Shown piece after piece: positions 50,444 to 60,884 of a stretch of DNA of 64,000 nucleotides. A model generated the notes under the pieces. That model ran no database searches, had not been told where the DNA came from, and was given only the letters and a program-made list of their open reading frames with translations. A program made the position numbers and the translations under genes. This stretch comes from Clostridia bacterium (GTDB taxonomy: Bacteria > Bacillota > Clostridia > Christensenellales > CAG-138). Numbering within the stretch: position 1 is the stretch's first letter; every line of letters begins with the position of its first letter. Where the stretch lies: positions 1-64,000 of the forward strand of contig JAFXVP010000050.1 in assembly GCA_017524445.1 (NCBI GenBank). The letters run 5' to 3'.

Positions 50444-52849
50444 TCAGCCAACCACGAGGTTGATGATATTCTTGACGACGATCGTCTTGCGGATCGTCTT
50501 GCCCTCGATAAAGGGCTTCACGTCGCCGAGCGCAAGCGCCGCGTCGACGATATCCTTCTGCTCCATGCCGACCGGCAGCTTGATCCTTGCGCGGACCTTG
50601 CCGTTGACCTGCACGCCGTATTCGACGGTGTTCAGCGCGAGCGCGTCGGGATCGTATGCGGGCCATGCCGTGTGATGCAGCGGCGCAAAGCCGATCCGTT
50701 CGTTGAGCTCTTCGCTGATGTGCGGCGCGACCGGGTAGAGCAAAAGCAGCAGCGTATGGAATTCGTCCTTTGTGAGCGAGCCCTTTGTGTAGCAGTCGTT
50801 GACGAGCGACATCATCGCCGCGATCGCGGTGTTGAACTTCATGCGCTCGTAGTCCTCGCCGACCTTTTTGATGCAGGCGTTGACCTTGGTGCGCATGTCG
50901 CCGTCGATCCAGCCCTCGCCCTTTACCATGTCCTGCAGTCTCCAGACACGGTCGAGGAAGCGTTTGCAGCCGTTTGCGGAGTCCTCGCTCCACGGCGTCG
51001 CCGCCATGTAATCGCCCATGAACATGACGTACAGGCGCAGCGCGTCCGCGCCGAGACGCTCGATGACGCTGATGGGGTCGACGACGTTGCCCTTCGACTT
51101 GCTCATTTTATCGCCGTCGGGCCCCAGGATCAGTCCCTGATACGTGCGCTTCGCGTACGGCTCCGGCGTGTTGACCTCGCCGATGTCATACAGGAAGTGA
51201 TGCCAGAAGCGCGAATACAGCAAATGCCGCGTGACGTGCTCCATGCCGCCGTTGTACCAGTCGACCGGCATCCAGTACTGCATTTCCTCGGGATCGCAGA
51301 AGACCTTGTCGTTGTGCGGATCGATGAAGCGGAGATAGTACCAGGAGGAACCCGCCCACTGGGGCATGGTGTCCGTCTCGCGCTTTGCGGGACCGCCGCA
51401 CTGCGGGCAGGTGCAGTTCACGAACGACTCGATGCGTGCAAGCGGGCTCTGTCCGTCGGTGCCGGGCGCGAAGTTCTCGACGTCGGGAAGCTTTAAAGGC
51501 AGCTCTTCATACGGCACGCCGACCGTGCCGCATTTTTCGCAATGAATGAGGGGGATCGGCTCGCCCCAGTAGCGCTGGCGGTTGAACGCCCAGTCCTTCA
51601 TCTTGTACTGGATGCCCTTTCTGCCGAGCGCGTGTTCGCCGAGGTATTCGAGCATCGCTGCGATGGAGTCCTTTTTGTTGTCATAGGCGTTCAGGAAATC
51701 GGAATTGATCATCCTGCCGTCGCCGGTGTACGCCTCTTTTTCAATGTCGCCGCCCTCGATGACCGGGATGATGTCCACGCCGAATTTATGCGCAAACTCC
51801 CAGTCGCGCTGATCGTGCGCGGGCACCGCCATGATCGCGCCGGTGCCGTAGCCCATCATGACGTAATCCGCGATAAAGACCGGGATCTCCTTTCCGCTGA
51901 CCGGATTGATCGCGGTAAAGCCCTGCAAACGAACGCCCGTCTTATCTTTCGAAAGCTGCGTGCGCTCGAACTCGGTCTTTTTCGCGCAGGCCGCGCGGTA
52001 TGCCTCGACCTCGTCCCAGTTTTCGATGCGCTCGCGGTACTTGTCGAGCATCGGATGCTCGGGCGCGATGACCATGAACGTCACGCCGTAGAGCGTGTCG
52101 CAGCGGGTCGTGTAGATCTCGAGCGCTTCGGGGATATCCTTTACCTTGAAGTTCACGAACGCGCCGACCGATTTTCCGATCCAGTCGACCTCCTGCTGCT
52201 TGATCGCGTCGGGATAATCGACGTCGTTCAGCCCTTCGAGCAGCTTATCCGCGTACGCCGTGATCTTTAGATACCAGACGTCCTTCGGCAGCTGCACGAC
52301 GTCGCTGTGGCACACGTCGCACTTGCCGCCCTGCGAATCCTCGTTCGAAAGGACGACCTTGCAGTTCGGGCAGTAGTTGACGAGCGTCTTTGCGCGGAAG
52401 ACGAGTCCGTGATCGAACAGCTTCCGGAAGATCCACTGCGTCCACTTGTAGTATTCGGGCACGGACGTGGCGATCTCGCGCGTCCAGTCGAACGAATAGC
52501 CGACGCGCTTCATCTGATCCTTGAAATGCTCGATGTTCGCGGTCGCGATGTCGTGCGGATGCGTGTTGGTCTTGATCGCGTAGTTCTCGGCGGGCAGACC
52601 GAACGAGTCGAAGCCCATCGGGAACAGCACGTTGTATCCCTGCATGCGGCGTTTCCGGGAGAGGATCTCCAGGCTCGTGTACGCCTTGATGTGCCCGACG
52701 TGCATGCCCGCGCCGGACGGATACGGAAACTCCACGAGCGCGTAGAATTTCGGCTTTTTATGGTCCGCCTCCGCGGTAAAGCAATGGTGCGCGTCCCAAT
52801 ACGCCTGCCACTTCTTCTCAACAGCGTTGAAATCGTATGTTTCAGCCAT
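50444..52849 (-). CDS. leuS: Leucyl-tRNA synthetase
   Basis: 801 residues, standard bacterial length. HIGH box as GMHVGHIKAY, KMSKS box DKMSKSKGNVVDP, zinc region CPNCKVVL..CDVCHSD, and the CP1 editing domain with GYGTGAIMAVPAHDQRDWEF. The editing threonine-rich motif reads TTRCDTLYG (usually TTRPDT). Charges tRNA-Leu. No T-box leader was found in the short upstream gap. SD AAAGGAG. Confidence 0.98.
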   Translation of the reverse strand: MAETYDFNAVEKKWQAYWDAHHCFTAEADHKKPKFYALVEFPYPSGAGMHVGHIKAYTSLEILSRKRRMQGYNVLFPMGFDSFGLPAENYAIKTNTHPHDIATANIEHFKDQMKRVGYSFDWTREIATSVPEYYKWTQWIFRKLFDHGLVFRAKTLVNYCPNCKVVLSNEDSQGGKCDVCHSDVVQLPKDVWYLKITAYADKLLEGLNDVDYPDAIKQQEVDWIGKSVGAFVNFKVKDIPEALEIYTTRCDTLYGVTFMVIAPEHPMLDKYRERIENWDEVEAYRAACAKKTEFERTQLSKDKTGVRLQGFTAINPVSGKEIPVFIADYVMMGYGTGAIMAVPAHDQRDWEFAHKFGVDIIPVIEGGDIEKEAYTGDGRMINSDFLNAYDNKKDSIAAMLEYLGEHALGRKGIQYKMKDWAFNRQRYWGEPIPLIHCEKCGTVGVPYEELPLKLPDVENFAPGTDGQSPLARIESFVNCTCPQCGGPAKRETDTMPQWAGSSWYYLRFIDPHNDKVFCDPEEMQYWMPVDWYNGGMEHVTRHLLYSRFWHHFLYDIGEVNTPEPYAKRTYQGLILGPDGDKMSKSKGNVVDPISVIERLGADALRLYVMFMGDYMAATPWSEDSANGCKRFLDRVWRLQDMVKGEGWIDGDMRTKVNACIKKVGEDYERMKFNTAIAAMMSLVNDCYTKGSLTKDEFHTLLLLLYPVAPHISEELNERIGFAPLHHTAWPAYDPDALALNTVEYGVQVNGKVRARIKLPVGMEQKDIVDAALALGDVKPFIEGKTIRKTIVVKNIINLVVG

Positions 52850-52888
52850 ACAATGCTCCTTTCATCGGTCGCCCGATAGATATAATAG

Positions 52889-52916
52889 GATATAACTTTT
52901 TCCTATGTTTTGTCAA
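52889..52916 (-). promoter_or_regulatory. Promoter of leuS
   Basis: Minus-strand consensus TTGACA (52916-52911), 16-nt spacer, TATATC (52894-52889), about 40 nt before the start. Confidence 0.7.
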
Positions 52917-52995
52917 CCGCTTTACAAGATTTTCAAGATGTGATAAACTAAACAACTACCGAAAAAGCGGCGGGAAAGCCGCGAAAGGAGATCAT

Positions 52996-54123
52996 ATGAT
53001 CGGTGCTTACCTATTTAAGATCGGCAGCTTCGGCGTTCCGGCGATGGGCGTGTGCGTGCTCGTCGGCACGGTGCTTGCCGTGCTGTTAAGCTGGATCCTC
53101 AGAAAGCGGACGACGCTCGACTGGAATGACGAGTTCGTCGACGCGATCATCACGGCGGTGCTTCTGGGCTTCGTCGGCATGAAGCTCCTCTACTGGTTCG
53201 TCACGCCGGGCGTATTCAAGACCGCGTTTCAGCACGGCTTTTTCCAGGGCATTCTGAGTCTTCTCATGGAAGGCATGGTCTTCTACGGCGGGCTCATCGG
53301 CGGGATCATCGGCATCTTCCTCGTCGCGCGGAAAAAGAAACGGAACGTTTTGGAGTTCACGGACCTCTTCGCGCCGTGCTTCTGTGTGGCACACGCGTTC
53401 GGACGCGTCGGCTGCCTGCTTGCGGGCTGCTGCTACGGCGTGCAGATCGGCGAAACGACGCAGTTCGGCGTGCTGACCTATAAGGGCGCGCTTGCCGTGA
53501 AGTATCTGGACGGCACGATGCGTCTTCCCGTGCCGCTCATGGAAACGGTGTTCCTGCTCGTGCTGTGCGAAGTGCTCGTGCTGGTATTCTGCACCGAAAA
53601 GCGCCTCGGCACGACGACGGGCTGGTATCTCATCGCGTACGCGGTCTGGCGTTTCGTGATCGAAATGTTCCGCGGCGACGCGGAGCGCGGCAAGTTCGGC
53701 GCGCTCTATACCTCGCAGTGGATCAGCATCCTGATCCTGCTCGCGGGCGTTGCGGTCCTGCTCCTTGCGCGCCGGTTCAACTGGAAGAAGGGCAAGCCGT
53801 TCAAGGTCTTCCGGGAGGAGGATCTGACCGTTCCCGAACCGGACGAAGCCGCAGAGGAAGCGGAAGACGCGATCGAGATAGCCGAAGCATTTGCGGAGAA
53901 AGCGGAAGAAGCGGAAGAAATCGCGGAAGAAGCGGTTGAAGAAGGCGAAGAAGCTGCCGAGGAAGCGGCTGAGGAAGCCGAAGAAATCGCGGAGGAAGCG
54001 GTCGAGGAAGCCGAGGAAAATGCCGAGGAAGCGGTCGAAGAAGCCGAAGAAACGGTCGAAGACGCGACGGAAGCGGCAAATGACACGATCACAAACTGGG
54101 TCCGCGGAACGCTCGGCGAATAA
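52996..54123 (+). CDS. lgt: Prolipoprotein diacylglyceryl transferase with acidic repeat tail
   Basis: 375 residues; the Lgt body covers about residues 1-270. Membrane segments include FYGGLIGGIIGIFLVA, and the signature region AHAFGRVGCLLAGCCYG holds the conserved Arg, as in Clostridial Lgt. It adds diacylglycerol to lipoprotein cysteines, fitting the many lipoproteins nearby. About 100 C-terminal residues after KVFREEDLTVPEPDEAA are Glu/Ala repeats (AEEAVEEAEE), an acidic coiled-coil tail absent from usual Lgt. SD AAAGGAG. Confidence 0.93.
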   Translation: MIGAYLFKIGSFGVPAMGVCVLVGTVLAVLLSWILRKRTTLDWNDEFVDAIITAVLLGFVGMKLLYWFVTPGVFKTAFQHGFFQGILSLLMEGMVFYGGLIGGIIGIFLVARKKKRNVLEFTDLFAPCFCVAHAFGRVGCLLAGCCYGVQIGETTQFGVLTYKGALAVKYLDGTMRLPVPLMETVFLLVLCEVLVLVFCTEKRLGTTTGWYLIAYAVWRFVIEMFRGDAERGKFGALYTSQWISILILLAGVAVLLLARRFNWKKGKPFKVFREEDLTVPEPDEAAEEAEDAIEIAEAFAEKAEEAEEIAEEAVEEGEEAAEEAAEEAEEIAEEAVEEAEENAEEAVEEAEETVEDATEAANDTITNWVRGTLGE

Positions 54124-54176
54124 GCGCTGCGGGCGGCGCGGCCGGAACAGTCAACAAACCAAATAAGAAAGAAAAC

Positions 54177-54212
54177 AGGCATCTTTTGATCATCAGACCG
54201 AAGATGCCTTTT
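54177..54212 (+). terminator. Terminator of lgt
   Basis: AGGCATCTT-ttgatcatcagaccg-AAGATGCCT followed by TTTTT. Confidence 0.8.
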
Positions 54213-54224
54213 TTGACGATGTAC

Positions 54225-54330
54225 TGCCGATGCAGCATGATATACCTGCCTTCGGCAAATGCGATGTGCGTCGCGAGCGATCGCACGATATCGCGGAGGG
54301 TGTTCAAAACGCGGCGGTTTTTGAACGCCC
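54225..54330. repeat. Short ATATCG-type hairpin array and LytM gene terminator
   Basis: ATGATATACC..GCCTTCGGC, ATGCGATGTGCG and CGCGAGCGATCG with ACGATATCGC resemble the array at 10343-10520. The following inverted repeat GTTCAAAA..TTTTTGAAC (about 54301-54327) is the probable terminator of the minus-strand LytM gene. Confidence 0.55.
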
Positions 54331-54332
54331 TC

Positions 54333-55088
54333 TTATCCCAACCTCACATACTTTGCCGGGTCCTTGACCGTCCCGTCGACGGTGATCGCAAAGTGCAGAT
54401 GCGGCGGCAGAGCGCATTCGGAAATCGCGCTCGTGCCGACCGTGCCGAGCACGTCGCCCGCGTTCACGCGGTCGCCGACCTTGACGCGCACGTCCTCGCC
54501 CAGATTGGCATAAAGCGTGGTGCGGCCGTTTGCGTGGCTGACCGTGACGGTGTAGCCCAGCGCGTCGTCCTTATGGACGCGCTCGACCGTGCCCGCGAAC
54601 ACGCACTTCACCGGCGTGCCCGCATCGGCCTTGATATCCACGGCGGCATGCGTCGTCCATTGATCGAGCGTCACCGAATACAGCAGCTTGTCGACCGCGT
54701 AGCCGAACACGATCTCGCCCTCGACGGGCGGCGCGGCTTTACTCGGCGCGCTTGCGGGCTTTTTGGTCGGCTCAGCCGTTGCAGCAGCCGTCGGGATCGC
54801 CGTCGGTAGCATCGTTGGGACGGGCGTTTTATTAGGCGCGTACGGCAGCGCGGTCGGCACGTGCAGGATCTCGCCGAGGCGCTCGTCCTCCGATTTTCCG
54901 ACGATCACGATCGGCGCGTCCGTCGGCGCTTCGGCCTCTTCCTCCTCCGGCTTGTCCAGAGCGAGCAGCAGGATCGCGCCGCCGATCACGATGAGACACA
55001 CCACCAGCGCGATGTAGAATCCGTTGTTTTGCAAAAACAGACGGAACCGTTCCATACGGTCATTGGTTTCGATCTTCGGTTCTTCCAT
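54333..55088 (-). CDS. Membrane-anchored M23 (LytM) protein, SpoIIQ-like, 251 aa
   Basis: N-terminal TM (FYIALVVCLIVIGGAILLLAL), a Pro/Thr linker, then an LytM domain. The zinc ligands are complete: HAAVDIKADAGTPV (H-x3-D) and LPPHLHFAI (HxH). The anchor-plus-LytM layout resembles SpoIIQ of the forespore feeding channel, but wall endopeptidases share it. ATG 55088 has GAGGTG upstream; the longer reading to 55241 is unsupported. Follows the degenerate LytM gene after 165 bp. Confidence 0.85.
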   Translation of the reverse strand: MEEPKIETNDRMERFRLFLQNNGFYIALVVCLIVIGGAILLLALDKPEEEEAEAPTDAPIVIVGKSEDERLGEILHVPTALPYAPNKTPVPTMLPTAIPTAAATAEPTKKPASAPSKAAPPVEGEIVFGYAVDKLLYSVTLDQWTTHAAVDIKADAGTPVKCVFAGTVERVHKDDALGYTVTVSHANGRTTLYANLGEDVRVKVGDRVNAGDVLGTVGTSAISECALPPHLHFAITVDGTVKDPAKYVRLG

Positions 55089-55253
55089 ATTTTTATCACC
55101 TCGGCTGTAGTATGGACGCGCCGAAACGGAAACATACCCTGTGAAACATATTTTTTTACAAAAAAACGACCCGCCGCGGGGTCGTCGGATCGGTTGATTC
55201 GCAAATTGTCCTTCATACATTCTACATTCGACATTCCGCATTCCGCATTCTCT

Positions 55254-56420
55254 TCATGGCAGATAATACAATGGATTATACGGGATACCGTCGATCAGAA
55301 GCTCGTAGTGCAGAACGGCTTCCCTTGCGCCTTCCGGAGCGGAAAGCACGGCGATCGTTTCGCCCTTGTTCACGTGCTTTTCGAGCATCAGTCCCCTTGC
55401 GGCCGTGCCCGCGGGAAACGAGACGCGGGAGAGAAACCCCTCGTCGTGGCGGATGTCGATCACGAAGCCGAGCCCCGCGCGTTCGCCCAGAAAGACGATC
55501 GTGCCGGATTCCGGCGCGAGCACGCGCGTGTCCGGCGCAGCGGTATAGTCGACGCCGTAGCGCATTTCGCCGGTCTGCAAGCCGTAATAACCCGTCAGCT
55601 TTCCGTCCCGTACCGGCGCGATGAACGACAGCGACGCGGGCACGGTCCCGATGCGGCCCTCGTACAGATTCGGCGCTTCGGGATCGTAAACATGATTCAC
55701 GGGAAGACGGTATGTGCCGACGAGCTCCGTTGTTGCGCTTCCGGCGCGCACCGGCGTATTGAGCGTCTCGGCTTCGGAAGCGGGAAGGCCGTTCTGATAA
55801 AGCGTTTCGGTATAGACGAGCGTGCGAGAGGGCGTTCCGAGCTTTCGGAACATGCGCGCGCCTTCCGGCAGCAGCGGCGTGCGCTCGGTCTGCGGATCAG
55901 ACGCTTCGGTGCGCACCTCGACGCGCTCCGCGGTGCGGCGCACGGGGATCAAGGTACGGTCCTTGCGCAGAAGATTCAGGGCGACGTCGTATTCGAGGTA
56001 TTCCACGGAGCCGTCCGCGGGAACGGTCGAAAGCGCCGCGTCGATCGACGCCGAAAGGAGGATCGCGTTTGCGCTGAGGTTTTCCGCGGCGCATTCGTCC
56101 AGAAAATTGCGGACGAGCTGCTCGGCGATCTCACGGCTGCCGACCGCAAAAAGCGGATTGCCGTCGACGAGGAGATTGACCGCTTTTTCGGGATAGACCG
56201 GCTTCGGCGTGGTGATCAACGGCACGGGCGAAGGCGTGGGCGTGTAGATCGCGATCGCGTCCTCGCCGGTCTCCGGCTCGGGCGTGATGACGGTGACCGG
56301 CTCCGAAAAAGCCGCCTTCGGAAGGTCCTTTGCGAACAGAAGCGGAACGAGGACGGCAAGCAGCGCCAAAGCGAGCGTAAAGCTGCCGATCAGGATCCAA
56401 TGCTTCGTCGATTCCTTCAT
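55254..56420 (-). CDS. G5 plus degenerate LytM/M23 domain membrane protein, 388 aa
   Basis: N-terminal TM (HWILIGSFTLALALLAVLVP), an extracellular region, a G5-like domain at about 190-250 (LVYTETLYQNGLPASEAETL, ELVGTYRLP), then a C-terminal LytM fold. The H-x3-D motif reads RYGVD and HxH reads VLHYE, so two zinc ligands are missing and peptidase activity is unlikely. It probably binds peptidoglycan or partners the neighbouring intact LytM protein. SD AAAGGAG. Confidence 0.85.
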   Translation of the reverse strand: MKESTKHWILIGSFTLALALLAVLVPLLFAKDLPKAAFSEPVTVITPEPETGEDAIAIYTPTPSPVPLITTPKPVYPEKAVNLLVDGNPLFAVGSREIAEQLVRNFLDECAAENLSANAILLSASIDAALSTVPADGSVEYLEYDVALNLLRKDRTLIPVRRTAERVEVRTEASDPQTERTPLLPEGARMFRKLGTPSRTLVYTETLYQNGLPASEAETLNTPVRAGSATTELVGTYRLPVNHVYDPEAPNLYEGRIGTVPASLSFIAPVRDGKLTGYYGLQTGEMRYGVDYTAAPDTRVLAPESGTIVFLGERAGLGFVIDIRHDEGFLSRVSFPAGTAARGLMLEKHVNKGETIAVLSAPEGAREAVLHYELLIDGIPYNPLYYLP

Positions 56421-56528
56421 GGCCCCGCTCCTTTCTCTTTTTGGTGCAGTATATCACATCCCGCAGGAAAAAGAAAACGATTCCGTTAAAATTTCACGGT
56501 TTTGCAATAAATTCACGCAATGAAATAC

Positions 56529-56557
56529 TTTCCAACGACGGAAATATATGATATGAT
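56529..56557 (+). promoter_or_regulatory. Promoter of the glycogen operon
   Basis: TTTCCA (56529-56534), 17-nt spacer, TATGAT (56552-56557), about 55 nt before glgB. Confidence 0.55.
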
Positions 56558-56613
56558 ACAAATGTATAAATATAGGGCGCAGGACCGCCTGTGCCCGGGG
56601 ATGAGGTGCAATC

Positions 56614-58503
56614 ATGTCACATCTGACGGATGAAGAACTGTACTACTTTAACGAGGGTACGACGAAGACCGCATACCATTCGCTCGGCTGCCACAGGGTC
56701 GAGAATAACGGCGAATGGGTATGGCGGTTTTCCGTGTGGGCGCCGAACGCGAGAAGCGTTGCGGTCGCGGGCGACTGGAACGGCTGGAATCCGAACGCGG
56801 ACCGGATGTACCCGGTCGGTTCGACCGGCGTCTGGGAGATCCTCATCGGCATCGCGCAGGAAGGGCAGCTCTACAAGTACGCGGTCGAGGGACCGAACGG
56901 CAACGTCTCGATGAAGGCGGACCCGTACGCGCAGCGCTGCGAGCCCGCAGGGACGGCGTCGATGGTCTGGGAAGCGGGCACGTTCCCGTGGACGGACGAG
57001 GCGTATCTTTCGCACTGCACGAAGCGGCACAGTGAACCGATGAACATCTACGAGGTGCATCTTGGCTCCTGGCGCAAGGGACTCGGCTATCGTGAGCTCG
57101 CGACCGAGCTCGTCGATTACTGCGTCGACATGGGCTATACGCACATCGAGTGCATGCCGCTGATGGCGTATCCGTTCAATCCGAGCTGGGGCTATCAGGT
57201 CACCGGCTACTATGCCCCGACGACGCGCTACGGCACGCCGGACGATCTCCGGTACTTCGTCGACCGCGCGCATGCAAAGGGCCTCGGCGTGATCATGGAC
57301 TGGGTCCCCGCGCACTTCACGCGCGACAGCTACGGGCTCGCGTATTTTGACGGCACGCCGACGTACGAGCATCCCGACTGGCGGCGTTCCGAGATGAAGC
57401 AATGGGGCACGCTGCTGTTCGACTACGGCCGGACACAGGTGCAGAGCTTCCTCGTTTCGAACGCCTGCTACTGGCTCAAGGAGTTCCACATCGACGGTCT
57501 GCGCGTCGACGCGGTGAGCTGCATGCTGTACCTCGATTACGGCCGCAACGACGGCGAATGGCTCCCGAACCAGTACGGCGGCAAGGAGAACCTCGACGCG
57601 GTCAATCTGTTCCACAAGATCTCGGCGGCGGTTCATGACATCCCCGGCAACAAGATCCTGATCGCGGAGGAGAGCACGGCGTTCCCGTGCGTGACGAATA
57701 AGCACGAGGACAGCCTGGGCTTTGACTACAAGTGGAACATGGGCTGGATGAACGACATGCTGCGCTACATGCAGATGGATTCGCTCTACCGCAAATGGCA
57801 CCACGACAAGCTGACGTTCTCCCTGATGTACGCGTTCTCCGAAAACTACATCCTCGCGTTCTCACACGACGAGGTCGTGCACGGGAAGCTCTCGATGCTC
57901 AATAAAATGCCGGGCGATTACTGGCAGAAATTCGCGCAGCTTCGGCTTCTGTACGCCTATCAGATGGCGCATCCGGGCAAGAAGCTGACGTTCATGGGCA
58001 TGGAGTTCGGTCAGTTCATCGAATGGCGGTTCGACGAATCGCTCGACTGGATGCTTCTGGAATATCCGAAGCATGCCGAAATGCAATGCTACGTGCGCGA
58101 GATGAACAAGTTCTATCGCCGCACGCCGGCGTTCTATCAGCGCGACGACGACTGGAACGGCTTCGATTGGATCGCGGTGGACGACGCCGTGCATTCGATC
58201 GCCGCGTTCGTCCGCAAGGACGCGGACGGCAATCCGGTCCTGTGCGTGTTCAACTTCACGCCGGTCCCGTGGGACGATTACTGCCTCGGCAGCGAACAAC
58301 CCGGCACGTATTCCGAGATATTCTCGACCGACGCGCCGTACTTCGGCGGCGGCGGACTGTCGTTCAACGAGCCCGTCAAGACCGTCGAGGAGCCGTTCGG
58401 CAAGTTCCGTCATCGCCTGCACGTGAAGCTGCCCGCCTACGGCGCGGTATTCTTCCGCTTCACACACGATAAAACAGATGACCCGAAAGGAGAAAACGAA
58501 TGA
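56614..58503 (+). CDS. glgB: 1,4-alpha-glucan branching enzyme
   Basis: 629 residues. N-terminal CBM48 ([20 protein letters not shown]), then a GH13 barrel. Conserved regions: [21 protein letters not shown] with the Asp nucleophile, ILIAEEST with the Glu, and FSHDEV. It forms alpha-1,6 branches in glycogen. First gene of glgBCDA; glgC overlaps its stop by 4 bp. SD GAGGTG. Confidence 0.97.
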   Translation: MSHLTDEELYYFNEGTTKTAYHSLGCHRVENNGEWVWRFSVWAPNARSVAVAGDWNGWNPNADRMYPVGSTGVWEILIGIAQEGQLYKYAVEGPNGNVSMKADPYAQRCEPAGTASMVWEAGTFPWTDEAYLSHCTKRHSEPMNIYEVHLGSWRKGLGYRELATELVDYCVDMGYTHIECMPLMAYPFNPSWGYQVTGYYAPTTRYGTPDDLRYFVDRAHAKGLGVIMDWVPAHFTRDSYGLAYFDGTPTYEHPDWRRSEMKQWGTLLFDYGRTQVQSFLVSNACYWLKEFHIDGLRVDAVSCMLYLDYGRNDGEWLPNQYGGKENLDAVNLFHKISAAVHDIPGNKILIAEESTAFPCVTNKHEDSLGFDYKWNMGWMNDMLRYMQMDSLYRKWHHDKLTFSLMYAFSENYILAFSHDEVVHGKLSMLNKMPGDYWQKFAQLRLLYAYQMAHPGKKLTFMGMEFGQFIEWRFDESLDWMLLEYPKHAEMQCYVREMNKFYRRTPAFYQRDDDWNGFDWIAVDDAVHSIAAFVRKDADGNPVLCVFNFTPVPWDDYCLGSEQPGTYSEIFSTDAPYFGGGGLSFNEPVKTVEEPFGKFRHRLHVKLPAYGAVFFRFTHDKTDDPKGENE

Positions 58504-59738
58504 AAAAGAAAATCGTCTGCATGCTGCTTGCGGGCGGACAGGGCAGCCGTCTCGGCGTCCTGACGTCCAGCATGGCAAAGCCTGCGGTCCCGTTCGGCGG
58601 AAAGTACCGCATCATCGACTTTCCGCTGTCTAACTGCGTAAACTCCGACATCGACACCGTCGGTGTTCTGACGCAGTACCGTCCGCTCGCGCTGAACGCG
58701 TACCTCGGCACCGGTCAGCACTGGGACCTCGACCGCACGGACGGCGGCGTGTTCGTGCTCCCGCCGTACATGACGGAGCATGACGGAAGGTGGTACTCCG
58801 GCACCGCAAACGCGATCTGGCAGAACCGCTATTTCCTCGATCAGTACGATCCCGATTATGTGCTGATCCTTTCGGGCGACCATATCTATAAGATGGATTA
58901 CACGAAGATGCTCAAGTTCCACGTGGCAAACAGCGCGGCGGCGACGATCGCGGTGCTCCGGGTCCCGATGGAGGAAGCGCACCGCTTCGGCATCATGAAC
59001 ACGGACGAGAACGGAAGGATCGTTTCGTTCGAGGAAAAGCCGAAGGAGCCGAAGAGCAACAACGCCTCGATGGGCATCTATATCTTCAACTGGAAGCTGC
59101 TGCGCGACTACATGGAACGTGACGACGCCGATCCCGAAAGCGAAAACGACTTCGGCAAGAACATCATTCCGAACATGCTGAACGCGGGCGAAAAGATGGT
59201 CGCGTATCCGTTCGAGGGATACTGGAAGGACGTCGGAACGATCCAGAGCCTGTGGGAAGCGAACATGGATCTTTTGGGCGAACCGCCGGTGCTGGAGCTC
59301 AACGATCCGTCCTGGCGCATCTATACGCGTAACCCCGTCATGCCGCCGCATTATACCGACGCGGCCGCGGACGTGAAGAACAGTCTCGTGACCGAGGGCT
59401 GTGTGGTACGCGGAACCGTGCGGCATACCGTGCTGTTCTGCGGCGCGAAGGTCGAAGGACGTTCGGAGGTCCTCGATTCGGTCGTGTTCCCGAACGCCGT
59501 GATCGGCGAAAACTGCTTTGTGAAGAAGGCGATCATCGGCGAAAACGCGGTCATCGGCGACAACGTACAGATCGGCATCCCGCCGCGGGAAGGCGAAACG
59601 GTCGACAACCGGCTCACCGGCGATATCGCGCTCATCGGCAACGACGTAACGATCCCTGCGGGCACGGTGATCCCGTGCGGCGCGGTTGTGACCGCCGAAA
59701 CGATCGGACAGTTTATCAATGGAGGAATTGAAGCATGA
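58500..59738 (+). CDS. glgC: Glucose-1-phosphate adenylyltransferase, catalytic subunit
   Basis: 412 residues. Nucleotide-binding [44 protein letters not shown] and SFEEKPKEP, with a left-handed beta-helix C-terminal part ([20 protein letters not shown]). It makes ADP-glucose, the committed step. Overlaps glgB and glgD by 4 bp each (ATGA), so stoichiometric translation is likely. Confidence 0.97.
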   Translation: MKKKIVCMLLAGGQGSRLGVLTSSMAKPAVPFGGKYRIIDFPLSNCVNSDIDTVGVLTQYRPLALNAYLGTGQHWDLDRTDGGVFVLPPYMTEHDGRWYSGTANAIWQNRYFLDQYDPDYVLILSGDHIYKMDYTKMLKFHVANSAAATIAVLRVPMEEAHRFGIMNTDENGRIVSFEEKPKEPKSNNASMGIYIFNWKLLRDYMERDDADPESENDFGKNIIPNMLNAGEKMVAYPFEGYWKDVGTIQSLWEANMDLLGEPPVLELNDPSWRIYTRNPVMPPHYTDAAADVKNSLVTEGCVVRGTVRHTVLFCGAKVEGRSEVLDSVVFPNAVIGENCFVKKAIIGENAVIGDNVQIGIPPREGETVDNRLTGDIALIGNDVTIPAGTVIPCGAVVTAETIGQFINGGIEA

Positions 59739-60862
59739 ATCAGGAAGCATTCGGTCTGATCTTTACGGGCGAACACAATCCCTACATGCGCGATCTCGTA
59801 CTGAGCCGCGCAGTCGCCGCGGTGCCGTTCGGCGGCCGCTACCGCTGCATCGACTTTACCCTTTCCAATCTGGTGAACACGGGCATCCGCAACGTCGGGC
59901 TCATCGTGCAAAAGAACTATCATTCGCTGATGGATCATCTCGGCACGGGCAAGGAATGGGACCTGAACCGCAAGCGCGACGGTCTGTTCCTCCTGCCCCC
60001 GTTCTCCACCAAGGACAATACCGGCGTGTATCGCGGCGACATCGACGCGTTCCACTCCGTCATGCAGTACGTGCGCCGTTCCAGTCAGAAATACCTGATC
60101 CTCTGCGGCAGCCACACCGTATTCAATACGACGTTTGACGCAATTTTAAAGCAGCATCGTGAGACCGGCGCGGACATCACCATCATGTACAACGAGGATC
60201 CGCGCTTCTTCCCGGAGGAGCAGAACCGCGACCTTCGCCTGATTCTCGACGAGGACGGCGTCTCGGTAAAGCGGCTGGAATGGAATCCGCGCAATCCCGG
60301 CTCGAATTTCCGCTCCTGCGAGGTCACGATCATCGACAGGGATCTGTTCGAGGACCTTGTGGAAGAATCCTATTCGCGCGGCGGCGTTGATTTCGTCCGA
60401 GAGATCCTGCTGCCGAAGGTCCGTGAGCTCAAGATCATGGGCTGGCGCTACGACGGCTACGTCGGACGCATCGACTCGATCAATACCTATTTCATGCACA
60501 GCATGGAGCTTCTGAACGCTTCCGCGGCGAAGGATCTCTTCAACATGCAGCATCCGATCTATACCAAGGTCAAGGACGAGATCGCGTCGGAGTACGGTGA
60601 AAACGCCAACGTCCGCAACGTCCTCATGGCAGACGGCTGCGCGGTCGACGGCACGGTCGAGAATTCCATCGTGTTCCGCGGCGTCACCGTAGAGCGCGGC
60701 GCGATCGTGAAGAACTCGATCCTGATGCAGGGCGTGACGGTGCGCAAGGGCGCCGTGCTCGATCACGTCATCCTCGACAAGAACGTCACCGTCAACGCGG
60801 GACGGCAGCTCACGGGCTACGAGGGCATTCCGCTCGTCTTCCGCAAGAACCTGACCGTCTGA
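59735..60862 (+). CDS. glgD: Glucose-1-phosphate adenylyltransferase subunit GlgD
   Basis: 375 residues, shorter than GlgC. It retains the fold ([20 protein letters not shown]) but the ATP-binding GGxGxRL motif is replaced ([14 protein letters not shown]) and other catalytic residues are missing. In Bacillota GlgD is a regulatory partner that raises GlgC activity. Directly coupled to glgC; glgA follows 22 nt later. Confidence 0.95.
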   Translation: MNQEAFGLIFTGEHNPYMRDLVLSRAVAAVPFGGRYRCIDFTLSNLVNTGIRNVGLIVQKNYHSLMDHLGTGKEWDLNRKRDGLFLLPPFSTKDNTGVYRGDIDAFHSVMQYVRRSSQKYLILCGSHTVFNTTFDAILKQHRETGADITIMYNEDPRFFPEEQNRDLRLILDEDGVSVKRLEWNPRNPGSNFRSCEVTIIDRDLFEDLVEESYSRGGVDFVREILLPKVRELKIMGWRYDGYVGRIDSINTYFMHSMELLNASAAKDLFNMQHPIYTKVKDEIASEYGENANVRNVLMADGCAVDGTVENSIVFRGVTVERGAIVKNSILMQGVTVRKGAVLDHVILDKNVTVNAGRQLTGYEGIPLVFRKNLTV

Positions 60863-60884
60863 CGATACCGAAAGGAGAATCATC

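Noticed and set aside
52850-52995. T-box leader for leuS
   Set aside because: The gap to lgt is only about 145 bp, with the leuS promoter about 40 nt from the start. No T-box core (TGGNACCGCG) or specifier stem is seen.
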